Positions 19,162-26,527 of a stretch of DNA of 64,000 nt are shown in pieces. Below the pieces are notes generated by a model. That model was not told the DNA's origin, ran no database searches, and saw nothing but the letters and a program-made list of their open reading frames with translations. Within the stretch, counting starts at the first letter, position 1, and each line of letters begins with the position of its first letter. Source of the DNA: an uncultured Pseudomonadota bacterium (GTDB lineage: Bacteria; Myxococcota_A; UBA796; SXON01); assembly GCA_903875225.1 (NCBI GenBank), contig CAIQVJ010000095.1, positions 1 to 64,000 on the forward strand, written 5' to 3'. Made by a program: the position numbers and the translations under genes.

Positions 19162-21072
19162 CTACCGTCGCCTCCGCGCCACGACCAACAACCCAAGCGC
19201 GACGCCCAACGCGCCTGTGTGTGATCCTCCGGTTGCACATCCGCACCCGGTCTTCCCGCCCCCGGTGTCGTCCGAGCCCGTGTCGGCGTCGCTGTCGGCG
19301 TCCGTGTCCGTGTCCGCGTCCGAATCGGCGTCGGTGTCGCTGTCCGAGTCCGTGTCGGTGTCGGCATCCCCGCCGGTGTCGTCGGCGCAGTCCTCGTCGG
19401 TCGCGCCGTCGCAGTCTTCGTCGCCGTTGCCGCAGCCGTCCGCCTGGTCGGGGTGTACCGCGGCGTTGGTGTCGTCACAGTCGCCATCCGCGGCGGACCA
19501 CCCGTCGCCGTCGTTGTCCCAGTCGGCGCCGTTGGGCCCGCCGTAGGCACCGATGTCGCACGGGCTGCCGTCGGCGTCGGTGACCGTCGGGTCTCCGGCG
19601 TCGATCATCGGGCTCCCCGGTGCGAGGTGGAGGTCGTCGCCCATCGAACCATCGTCGGCGAAGTTCACGAACTCGGGGTTGACCGCGAGGTTGCCCACCA
19701 GCCCCGTGGGGTCTGCGTAGCCCGACGACGTGGGCCCGCCCGCGTTCTCGAACAGATCGCCGTAGGAGACGCTCACGGTCGCGCCCGTCGCCCCAGAGAT
19801 CCCCGAGCCGTCCGACGACCACGCGATGATCGAACTGGTCAGCGTGAGTGCGCCGGCGGCGGTCACCCGGATCCCGCCGGCCGATGCGGAGCTGGAGTTC
19901 TCGGTGGCCGTGACGTTGGCGATGGTCGCGCTGGACCCGTCGTTCACGTGGATCGCGCCACCCGAGTAGCCGTCGTTGAGCTCGAACAGGCTCGCGCTGA
20001 TCGTCGCCTGGCTCGTGTCCAGCGCGATCGCCCCGCCGTTGGAGGTCGAGGCGACGTTGCCGAGAAAGCTCGTGTTGCGCACGTCGAGCGTGGACTGTGA
20101 GAGGTACAGCCCGCCCCCGGCGCCCGAGGCGGCGTTGCTGGCGACGGACACGTGCGCGCCGCTCAGGCTCGCGTTCGAGAGCAGCGCGGCGCCCCCGTAG
20201 GTTGCGGCGTTGGTGGTGAAGTCGACCCGGGCCAGCGTGACCGCGGAATCGGAGGCGTCCAGGCCTCCGCCGTTGGCGGTGGCCACGTTGTCTGAGAAGG
20301 TGGTGGTGGTGAGGTTCGTCGGCGTGGTGGAGAGGTAGGCGCCCCCGCCCGACTCGGCGGAGCCGCGGCTGAACGCGCAGTGGTCACAGGAGAAGCTCCC
20401 GCCTGTCGCGTACACGTGACCACCGGACCTGGTGGCCGTGTTGCCGGCGAAGGAGAGGTCCGTGCCCGTGAGCGTCGTTCCGTAGAACACCGCGGCGCCG
20501 CCGAAGCCGTTGCCCGGCCCGGCGACGTTGTCGTCGAAGGCCGTGGACGCGATCGTCACCGCGCCGCCGAGCACGTAGAGCCCGCCGGCCACCGTACCCG
20601 TGTTGGCCTCGAAGCTGCAGCCGGTGACCGTCGCGCCCACGGCGTCGCCGATGTAGGCGCCGCCGCCGTAGGTCGCGATGTTGTCGGTGAACACCAGATC
20701 GGAGAGGGCGATCGGGACGTTCGAGGCGTAGAGCCCGCCGCCCGCGTAGTTGGAGGCGGCGTACGCCGTGGCATTGCCTCCGGAGATCGTGAAGCCCGAG
20801 AGCGCGGTGCCGGGCCCCTCCCCGGAGGCCACCTGCACGGCGGGCCCGCTGCCGGTGCCGACGATGAAGGTGACGGTCGAACCGTCGCGACCGACCAGCG
20901 AGAGGCTCCTGGCCTGGTAGTCCACGTCCTCGGCGTAGGTGCCGGGCGCGACCTGCACGGTGTCGCCGCTGGTGGCGAGCCCGATCGCGCCCTGGATGGT
21001 CGTGGAGTCACCGGTCCCCGAGGGGTCGACGATCCAGGTGGCAGCGAAGGCGACGGGGAGGAGGAGGAGCAT
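19162..21072 (-). CDS. Beta-helix surface protein with MopE motif and MYXO-CTERM-like tail
   Basis: The 636-residue protein starts with a very short signal (MLLLLPVAFA before ATW). It opens a beta-helix with TTIQGAIGLATSGDTVQVAP, continues through many GGGLY/GGAxY turns and closes with SPMIDAGDPTVTDADGSPCD. A single MopE-like segment follows (DNDGDGWSAADGDCDDT, then DEDCDGATDEDC). An Asp/Ser/Thr linker precedes GCGCATGG, a hydrophobic helix and RRRR. It is therefore a sorted surface protein combining three modules seen separately elsewhere in the window. A TACGCT hexamer lies exactly six bases before the ATG, suggesting a leaderless message. Confidence 0.82.
   Translation of the reverse strand: MLLLLPVAFAATWIVDPSGTGDSTTIQGAIGLATSGDTVQVAPGTYAEDVDYQARSLSLVGRDGSTVTFIVGTGSGPAVQVASGEGPGTALSGFTISGGNATAYAASNYAGGGLYASNVPIALSDLVFTDNIATYGGGAYIGDAVGATVTGCSFEANTGTVAGGLYVLGGAVTIASTAFDDNVAGPGNGFGGAAVFYGTTLTGTDLSFAGNTATRSGGHVYATGGSFSCDHCAFSRGSAESGGGAYLSTTPTNLTTTTFSDNVATANGGGLDASDSAVTLARVDFTTNAATYGGAALLSNASLSGAHVSVASNAASGAGGGLYLSQSTLDVRNTSFLGNVASTSNGGAIALDTSQATISASLFELNDGYSGGAIHVNDGSSATIANVTATENSSSASAGGIRVTAAGALTLTSSIIAWSSDGSGISGATGATVSVSYGDLFENAGGPTSSGYADPTGLVGNLAVNPEFVNFADDGSMGDDLHLAPGSPMIDAGDPTVTDADGSPCDIGAYGGPNGADWDNDGDGWSAADGDCDDTNAAVHPDQADGCGNGDEDCDGATDEDCADDTGGDADTDTDSDSDTDADSDADTDTDADSDADTGSDDTGGGKTGCGCATGGSHTGALGVALGLLVVARRRR
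19264..19383 (-). repeat. Asp-Thr/Asp-Ser linker repeat
   Basis: Degenerate six-base units encode alternating Asp with Thr, Ser or Ala between the MopE motif and the MYXO-CTERM-like tail. It is less pure than the repeats at 30.5 kb and 32.7 kb. Confidence 0.75.
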
Positions 21073-21078
21073 GGGAGG

Positions 21079-21084
21079 AGCGTA
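21079..21084 (-). promoter_or_regulatory. Candidate leaderless -10 element (TACGCT)
   Basis: On the minus strand TACGCT is followed by six bases and then ATG 21072. There is no ribosome binding site, which places the likely transcription start at or next to the start codon. Confidence 0.45.
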
Positions 21085-21196
21085 GCAGATCCCGGGAGTT
21101 CCGTGCGTCCGCTGGCCTGCTGCGGGGTGCACGGCCGTTCCGGGGCTGGGGACGGACCGGGCGACCCGGCGGGCGAGGCCGCCCACTGGCGTGGCG

Positions 21197-22030
21197 CTAC
21201 CTGCCCCGCCTGCGCATCGCGTCCTGCGCCGCAGCGTCGATCTCGCGCATCACGCTGCGGGTGTCCGCCCGACGGGTGGATCCGCGCCAGCGACCGGTGA
21301 GCGGCGAGTCGGGGAACAGTTGTCCGCGCTCGTACAGCGCCCACATCTCCTCGCCGAACCGGGTGTGGGCGATCTCGGGCGCAAACCGGGCGAGGTAGGC
21401 GGAGATGTTGTTCACGTCGCGCACCAGCAACGCGCGGGCGCTCTGGTTGTGGGAGGCATCGACGGCTTGCGGCAGGTCGATGATCATCGGGCCATCCCAC
21501 GCGATGAGCACGTTGTACTCGGAGAGATCGCCGTGGATCGTGCCCGCGCACAGCATCATCACGACCTGCCGGATGATGAACGCGTGGACGTTCCAGGCCT
21601 GCGCTTCGGTCAGGTTGCAGTCACACAGGCGGGGCGCGGCCTCCCCGTTGGGGGCGAGCACGACCTCCATCAAGAGGACGCCCTCGCTGTAGGCGATGGG
21701 CTTGGGTACGCGGACGCCCACCGCTCCGAGCTTGTAGAGGGCGTCGACCTCGGCGGTCTGCCACGCCGATTCGGTCTGCTCCTTTCCGAACTTCGAGCCC
21801 TTCTCCATCGCGCGACGTTGCCGGCTGTCCCGGACCTGACGGCCCTCCGTGTAGGCGGTGCGCTGCCGAAAGCTACGGTTCTCCGCCTCCTTGTACACCT
21901 TCGCGACGCAGTACTTCCCGCTCGCCGCCACGATGTAGACCGCGGCCTCCTTGCCACTCATCAACGGGCGCATGACCTCGTCGATGAGCCCCTGCTCCAG
22001 GAGTGGTTGAAGGCGGTCGGGAATTCGCAT
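21197..22030 (-). CDS. RIO-family protein kinase-like protein
   Basis: The 277-residue protein has RIO kinase motifs: a Gly-poor nucleotide loop with SGKEAAVYIVAA, the invariant Lys in YCVAKVYKEA, the RIO-specific flexible region, the catalytic loop IHGDLSEYNVL (Asp and Asn present) and the metal-binding Asp in MIIDLPQAVD. RIO kinases in eukaryotes and archaea act as ATPases in small-subunit maturation; bacterial members are poorly understood. Length matches the compact kinase core. It lies 65 bases downstream of lgt on the same strand, with no obvious functional link. Confidence 0.87.
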   Translation of the reverse strand: MRIPDRLQPLLEQGLIDEVMRPLMSGKEAAVYIVAASGKYCVAKVYKEAENRSFRQRTAYTEGRQVRDSRQRRAMEKGSKFGKEQTESAWQTAEVDALYKLGAVGVRVPKPIAYSEGVLLMEVVLAPNGEAAPRLCDCNLTEAQAWNVHAFIIRQVVMMLCAGTIHGDLSEYNVLIAWDGPMIIDLPQAVDASHNQSARALLVRDVNNISAYLARFAPEIAHTRFGEEMWALYERGQLFPDSPLTGRWRGSTRRADTRSVMREIDAAAQDAMRRRGR

Positions 22031-22095
22031 GAGGATGCCGTACAGGAGCGACGTATTCGATCAAGGGGGCGGCGTCATTATTGCGGCGACGATCC

Positions 22096-22836
22096 CTATC
22101 CGGGCGGCGCCGGGCCGGGTCCTTGCGCAGCGGTCGCTGCGGTGGGGCGGGTGCTCGCGACCACGGCCGCGATCGTGGCGAGGCACACCCACTGCACGAG
22201 CGTGAGCCCCACCTTCGGCCCGGTGTCCCCGCGCACGAACTCCAGCAGGAAGCGGATGCCGGCGTAGCCGCCCAGGTAGTAGCGAAAGAGCCAGCCCTCG
22301 GGCCGCGAGCGCAGCCGGATGGACCAGAGCACCCCCGCCAGCGCGAGGTCCAGCGCCGTCTCTGCCAGCTGCTGCGGGAAGCGCCCCGCGATCGAGAACG
22401 GACCGCTCGCCGTGACGCCCGGGCAGCAGCCATTGAGGAAGCACCCGATCCGTCCGATGGCCTGCGCGACGGGTACGCTCACGGCGAACGCATCGCCGGT
22501 CGAGCGCCGGATGCCGACCAGACGCTTGGTCAGCTCCACCCCCAGGTACGCCCCGCCGATGCCGCCCACCACGGTCTTCCCGGTGAAGTCGAGGCTGAGC
22601 GCCGCCTCCCATAGCGCCTTCATGTCGGCGGCGAACAGCACCATGCCGACCTTGGAGCCCACCATGGCGCCGACCAGGGCGCCGGCCCCGACGTAGATGT
22701 GCCCGGGCATGCGTTCGTAGCCGAGTCGCCCGATCTCGCTGCGCCGGATCAGCGCGGCCGCGAGGAACCCGAGCCCGACGAACACGGCGTAGGCGCGAAC
22801 GGGCATGCTGCCGAGCGTGAACAGGACCGGGTGCAC
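22096..22836 (-). CDS. lgt: Prolipoprotein diacylglyceryl transferase-like protein (divergent Lgt)
   Basis: The 246-residue membrane protein starts HPVLFTLGSMPVRAYAVFVGLGF after a GTG, matching the typical Lgt N-terminus. It keeps GRIGCFLNGCCPG in place of the canonical GRxGNFxNxExxG, and the C-terminal YYLGGYAGIRFLLEFVRGD helix with its Arg residues. The usual HGG motif is replaced by TGKTVVGGIGG, as in a divergent Lgt branch with paired cysteines. Lgt adds diacylglycerol to the lipobox Cys in the inner membrane, and lipoproteins are abundant in this window. Whether this is the housekeeping enzyme or a paralogue cannot be settled here. It starts 13 bases after the upstream lipoprotein gene. 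Confidence 0.83.
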   Translation of the reverse strand: MHPVLFTLGSMPVRAYAVFVGLGFLAAALIRRSEIGRLGYERMPGHIYVGAGALVGAMVGSKVGMVLFAADMKALWEAALSLDFTGKTVVGGIGGAYLGVELTKRLVGIRRSTGDAFAVSVPVAQAIGRIGCFLNGCCPGVTASGPFSIAGRFPQQLAETALDLALAGVLWSIRLRSRPEGWLFRYYLGGYAGIRFLLEFVRGDTGPKVGLTLVQWVCLATIAAVVASTRPTAATAAQGPGPAPPG

Positions 22837-22849
22837 GATGCGCCCCGGA

Positions 22850-23452
22850 TCAGTTGGAGGGCGGGCGGCTGGGGCCCCGGTCCCACTGTATGGTGGCGAC
22901 GGGGCTCCAGTCGGAGCCGCTGCCCGACTCGACGACCCACTGGATCGGGGCTTCGGCCCCGCCCGTGAGCGTGGCCCGCAGGTTCGGACCGGTAGGCATG
23001 GCACCGGCTACCGCGTTGGGCCCGCCGTGCGCCTGCCAGTCGGCGAACGGGGAGGTGAGCCGGTAGGTGAACGGGGGCTCGAAGGCGGCAACGGAGCCGG
23101 TGGTGAACCCGGGGGGGTAGGACCGGAACGCGAGAAGGACCCCCGCGATGTCCTCTGCGTCGAGCGGATGATCCCAGGCCGCGTCGGCCCGGAGGAACGC
23201 CGCGACGGCAGACCCGCCGCCCTTCTGCTGCTTGCCCTCCTTGATGGCGACGTAGCGGGTGTCCCCTCCGGCCCTGGACTGCAGGAGCCAAAGGCCGGGC
23301 AGGTGGGGGGACTCGCTGCAGGTGTCGACCGTCACGTGCTGCTGCCCGGCCCAGACCATGCAGTCGAACGGGGCCGGGGCCTCGGGCTTCGGCGGGGGCG
23401 CCTGCGGCGGGGGCGGCGCAGGGGTCGAGCAGGCGAGGAGCAGGAAGAGCAT
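22850..23452 (-). CDS. Hypothetical lipoprotein with eight-residue signal
   Basis: The 200-residue product begins MLFLLLAC, then a Pro-rich stretch (STPAPPPPQAPPPKPEAP). An in-frame TAG lies only nine bases before this ATG and no start codon lies between, so the short signal is not an annotation artefact. The mature domain has DCMVWAGQQHVTVDTC, with two Cys that may pair, and a VAIKEGKQQKGGGSA loop. No family was recognised. It is immediately upstream of lgt on the same strand. It is likely an envelope lipoprotein of unknown function. Confidence 0.72.
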   Translation of the reverse strand: MLFLLLACSTPAPPPPQAPPPKPEAPAPFDCMVWAGQQHVTVDTCSESPHLPGLWLLQSRAGGDTRYVAIKEGKQQKGGGSAVAAFLRADAAWDHPLDAEDIAGVLLAFRSYPPGFTTGSVAAFEPPFTYRLTSPFADWQAHGGPNAVAGAMPTGPNLRATLTGGAEAPIQWVVESGSGSDWSPVATIQWDRGPSRPPSN

Positions 23453-23560
23453 CCATCCGACCTATCAAGGTGGAGGCGGGCTGCGGAAACAGGCGAGACG
23501 CGGGCGGCATGACGCTGGACGACGCGCCGAAAACCGCTGGGGGCCGATTTTGCGCCATGC

Positions 23561-23566
23561 TACACT
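23561..23566 (+). promoter_or_regulatory. Candidate -10 element (TACACT)
   Basis: TACACT lies 18 bases before GTG 23585, with GGAG in between. The arrangement resembles the TATACT element before the lipoprotein gene at 12301. Confidence 0.4.
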
Positions 23567-23584
23567 CTGCGGGCAGGAGTCGAC

Positions 23585-23725
23585 GTGCCCGAGAGTGAAC
23601 CCCGAAACAGGCGCGTCCGGGCCGTCCTCGTCACCATGGCCGCCGTGGGCTGTGTTGGAATGGTCACGCTCGCGGGGATGGGCTTCTTCATGTTCTACAC
23701 CTGTGCACAGGGGACGCCCCTTTGA
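23585..23725 (+). CDS. Small single-span membrane protein
   Basis: This 46-residue reading frame starts at GTG with GGAG six bases upstream. It has a charged N-terminus (PESEPRNRRVR), one hydrophobic helix (about residues 13-37) and a short tail with Cys-Ala-Gln-Gly. Its TGA overlaps the TTG start of the next gene by four bases (TTGA), a strong sign of translational coupling. The arginine-rich N-terminus suggests an inner-membrane protein with the N-terminus in the cytoplasm. Function unknown; it probably works with the downstream envelope protein. Confidence 0.6.
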   Translation: MPESEPRNRRVRAVLVTMAAVGCVGMVTLAGMGFFMFYTCAQGTPL

Positions 23726-24360
23726 CCGCCTCTCGCCGCTCGCTCCTGGTCCCGCTGGTCTCGCTCGTGGGCGTCGCCTGGTTCGCGCTGTGGGCCTGCG
23801 CACCGATGTCGACGATGCCGATCCCCGGAGCCATCGGCGAGCAGAAGAACGAGTTCGCGCTCGGTGGGAACTACACCGGGGGTTCGGGGACCTACCTCGG
23901 CGAGTTCTACGGCTCGGGCACCGGCGCGAGCGGGCAGCTCTCCTACGACCACCGCTTTGGCAAGTTCAACTTTGGCGGTGGCATATTCGCCGGGCAGCCC
24001 ACGCTGGTGGGCGGCGGCGTGTTTTTTGGCGGTCTCTTCCCGGTCGGCGCCGTGAACGTCGGCTTCCAGGTGTCCGGCGGCTGGCTCTGGGCAGACCTCG
24101 GCGTGCCGGTCACCGTGCCGCTCGGCGATCGGATCTGGCTCTACACCGAGCCCAGCGTCGGCATCCGCTCCCACGTCCTGCGATTGCCCGTGGGCGCGGG
24201 CTTCCGGCTCGGGAAGCACGTGACCCTCGCGCCAGAGGTCGCCGTTCAGTACTCCCCCCAGTACGCCTTCGACCCCACGCTCGTGCCGGCCACGGGGGGC
24301 AACGGGTGGCCGTACAGCCTCGCTGTCACCGGGGCGTTCACGGCGGGCTTCGGGTTCTGA
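23722..24360 (+). CDS. Predicted outer-membrane beta-barrel-like protein
   Basis: The 212-residue product has a basic N-terminus and a hydrophobic signal ending near LWACAP, which may be a lipobox (WAC) or an ordinary signal. The rest is rich in Gly and aromatic residues with alternating strands (FALGGNYTGGSGTYL, LSYDHRFGKFNFGGG, VGFQVSGGWLW) and ends in GFGF, a terminal Phe typical of outer-membrane barrels. TTG 23722 overlaps the stop of the preceding small gene. No specific family was recognised. It is probably a small outer-membrane barrel or a lipid-anchored relative. Confidence 0.7.
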   Translation: MTASRRSLLVPLVSLVGVAWFALWACAPMSTMPIPGAIGEQKNEFALGGNYTGGSGTYLGEFYGSGTGASGQLSYDHRFGKFNFGGGIFAGQPTLVGGGVFFGGLFPVGAVNVGFQVSGGWLWADLGVPVTVPLGDRIWLYTEPSVGIRSHVLRLPVGAGFRLGKHVTLAPEVAVQYSPQYAFDPTLVPATGGNGWPYSLAVTGAFTAGFGF

Positions 24361-24394
24361 CTCCTGTTCGCGGGTGCTCCCGCGCCCGGGGTGC

Positions 24395-24400
24395 TACCAT
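24395..24400 (+). promoter_or_regulatory. Candidate leaderless -10 element (TACCAT)
   Basis: TACCAT is followed by six bases and ATG 24407, with no ribosome binding site between. Confidence 0.4.
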
Positions 24401-24406
24401 CGCCGC

Positions 24407-25957
24407 ATGAAATGGTTCTATCGCGGCGATCTGGATGGCTTCTTCGGCCTCGCGTTGGACAACCTCGTGCAGCTCCTGCTCATCCAGGGCCTTTGCACCT
24501 TCGTGCTGGGGTTTCCCGCTGATCTGGTGGCCGGGCGCATCCTGCCGGGCGCGGCGCTCTCGATCCTCGTAGGCAACGCGTTCTACAGTTGGCAAGCGCG
24601 ACGACTCGCCGCGCAAACGGGGCGCACCGACATCTGCGCGCTGCCATACGGCATCAACACGGTCTCCCTGTTCGCCCACGTGTTCCTCGTGATGCTGCCC
24701 GCCCGGCTCGCGGCCGAGGCTGCTGGGGCTGCCGATCCGGCGCGGGTCGCCTGGATCGCCGGTGTATGGGCGTGCCTCGGCAGCGGGCTCATCGAGCTTG
24801 GCGGAGCGTTCGTCGCCGAGTGGGTCCGAAAGCTCACGCCGCGCGCTGCCCTGCTCTCGACGCTATCGGGCATCGCGCTTGGGTTCATCTCGCTCGGGTT
24901 CCTCTTCCGCACGTTCGCCAACCCGCTGGTCGGCCTGGCCACGTTCGGGATCACGTTGCTCACGTACTTTGGACGCGTCCGGTTCAAGGGCGGGATCCCC
25001 GGTGGCCTGGTCACCGTGGGCATCGGGACGGCGATCGCCTGGGCCACCGGCCTGGCACCCGTGGGACCCGCGCCCCTCGCGGGCCTCGCGCTCCACGTTC
25101 CCTACCCCGTCACGACGGAGCTGATGGGCGGCTTGAGCACGCTCTGGACGTACTTCTCGGTGATCCTGCCGATGGGCATCTTCAACGTGGTCGGCTCGCT
25201 CCAGAACATCGAGTCTGCCGAGGCCGCCGGCGACCCCTACCCCACGAAGCCCTCGCTCGCCTGGAACGGCGTCAGTACGTTGGTGGCAGGGCTCCTGGGC
25301 TCCTGCTTCCCCACGACGATCTACATCGGCCACCCGGGGTGGAAGGCGATGGGCGCCCGTGCCGGCTACTCGGTGCTCAACGGCGTGTTCATCAGCGCGA
25401 TCTGCCTCACCGGCGCGCTGTCCTGGGTGGCGTGGGCCGTGCCCGTGGATGCCGGGATGGCGATCGTGCTGTGGATCGGCATCGTGATCACCGCGCAGGC
25501 GTTCCAGACCGTGGAGCCGAAGCACGCTCCGGCCGTCGTGATGGGGCTCCTGCCGGGCGTGGGTGCGTGGGGCGCGTTGATGGCCAAGAACGGGCTGCGC
25601 GCTGCGGGGATGGGCACGATGGAGCACCCGTTCACCGCCGACCTGATCGGCGCATTCAGGGGCAGCGACACCTGGATCCACGGCGCGTTTGCGTTGGAGC
25701 AGGGGTTCATCTTCACCGCGATGGTGCTGGCGAGCATCACGGTGTGCCTGATCGACCGCCAGTTCCACAAGGCTGCGATCTGGGCGGCCGTGGGCTCGGT
25801 GCTGTCGCTTTCGGGCCTGATGCACGGCTATGCGTTCACGCCCGGAGATACCGTGGTGGCGCTCACGCCGGGCTGGAGCTGGGCCGCGGGCTACGCGTTC
25901 ATGGCCGTGATCTTCGCGGTCGCGCCGTGGGTGACGAGCGAGGGAGAGGGGCACTGA
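24407..25957 (+). CDS. NCS2-like (xanthine/uracil-type) permease
   Basis: The 516-residue polytopic protein begins MKWFYRGDLDGFFGLALDN, the opening of an NCS2-type permease subgroup, and shows about 12-14 hydrophobic segments. Conserved regions include ICALPYGINT, MGIFNVVGSLQNIESAEAAG with acidic residues near the substrate helix, and SCFPTTIYIGHPG. NCS2 proteins take up nucleobases or related compounds with protons or sodium. This branch is often annotated only as an uncharacterised permease, so the substrate is open. ATG 24407 is six bases after a TACCAT hexamer. Confidence 0.8.
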   Translation: MKWFYRGDLDGFFGLALDNLVQLLLIQGLCTFVLGFPADLVAGRILPGAALSILVGNAFYSWQARRLAAQTGRTDICALPYGINTVSLFAHVFLVMLPARLAAEAAGAADPARVAWIAGVWACLGSGLIELGGAFVAEWVRKLTPRAALLSTLSGIALGFISLGFLFRTFANPLVGLATFGITLLTYFGRVRFKGGIPGGLVTVGIGTAIAWATGLAPVGPAPLAGLALHVPYPVTTELMGGLSTLWTYFSVILPMGIFNVVGSLQNIESAEAAGDPYPTKPSLAWNGVSTLVAGLLGSCFPTTIYIGHPGWKAMGARAGYSVLNGVFISAICLTGALSWVAWAVPVDAGMAIVLWIGIVITAQAFQTVEPKHAPAVVMGLLPGVGAWGALMAKNGLRAAGMGTMEHPFTADLIGAFRGSDTWIHGAFALEQGFIFTAMVLASITVCLIDRQFHKAAIWAAVGSVLSLSGLMHGYAFTPGDTVVALTPGWSWAAGYAFMAVIFAVAPWVTSEGEGH

Positions 25958-25988
25958 CTCCCCACCGTGCGGGCGGTCGGTGCCGGGG

Positions 25989-25994
25989 TAGGCT
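25989..25994 (+). promoter_or_regulatory. Candidate leaderless -10 element (TAGGCT)
   Basis: TAGGCT is followed by six bases and ATG 26001; no ribosome binding site is present. Confidence 0.4.
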
Positions 25995-26000
25995 GACCCG

Positions 26001-26480
26001 ATGTTGCTGCTGATCCCGCTCGCCCTCGCTGTCCCGCCGGTCTCCGGCCGCTGGAGCCTCTACACGCCGACGGCAGGGATCGAAGCGGAGCAATCGCGCG
26101 CCCTCGAACCCACGCTCGCCGCGGTGCCGGGGCCGCTGCGGGGAATCGCGGCCCGGCTCGTCGAGCGGAGCTTCTTCTATTGCGCGGTGTATGATCTGGC
26201 GGTCGATGACAGCCACGCAGTCGTGGGGTGCGACTCCCGGGCCCAGATCTCCGCGATCTTCGGCGCGGAACCCTTCCAGTTCGAAGGGGAGCTGGGAGCG
26301 GTCATGGTCTCGGCCACTGCGACGGGCCCTGCCTTTCACGTTCACCTCGAGACCCCCGACGGCACGCGGGACAGCGTGTTCACCCTGGAGGGGCCCGCGC
26401 TCGTCGTGACGATCACCGTGGCGAGCCCAAAGCTCCAGGCGCCGGTCTCGTGGACGATGCAGTACCACCGGGCGCCGTGA
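26001..26480 (+). CDS. Hypothetical secreted protein
   Basis: The 159-residue protein starts MLLLIPLALAVPPVSG, a short signal lacking basic residues with cleavage likely after LALA. The mature part has two Cys (FFYCAVYDL and VVGCDSR) that could form a disulfide, and beta-rich segments up to the C-terminus. No family was recognised. It lies 43 bases after the permease gene and 47 bases before the radical SAM gene, all on the plus strand. Each has its own promoter-like hexamer, so operon membership is uncertain. Confidence 0.65.
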   Translation: MLLLIPLALAVPPVSGRWSLYTPTAGIEAEQSRALEPTLAAVPGPLRGIAARLVERSFFYCAVYDLAVDDSHAVVGCDSRAQISAIFGAEPFQFEGELGAVMVSATATGPAFHVHLETPDGTRDSVFTLEGPALVVTITVASPKLQAPVSWTMQYHRAP

Positions 26481-26527
26481 TTTCCGGGGGTGTCGTGGCG
26501 GGGCAGGTGCCCGGAATAGAACGCTCC

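Noticed and set aside
24407..25957. Purine riboswitch upstream of the NCS2-like permease
   Set aside because: Only 46 bases separate it from the previous gene and the likely transcription start is at the ATG, leaving no room for a riboswitch.
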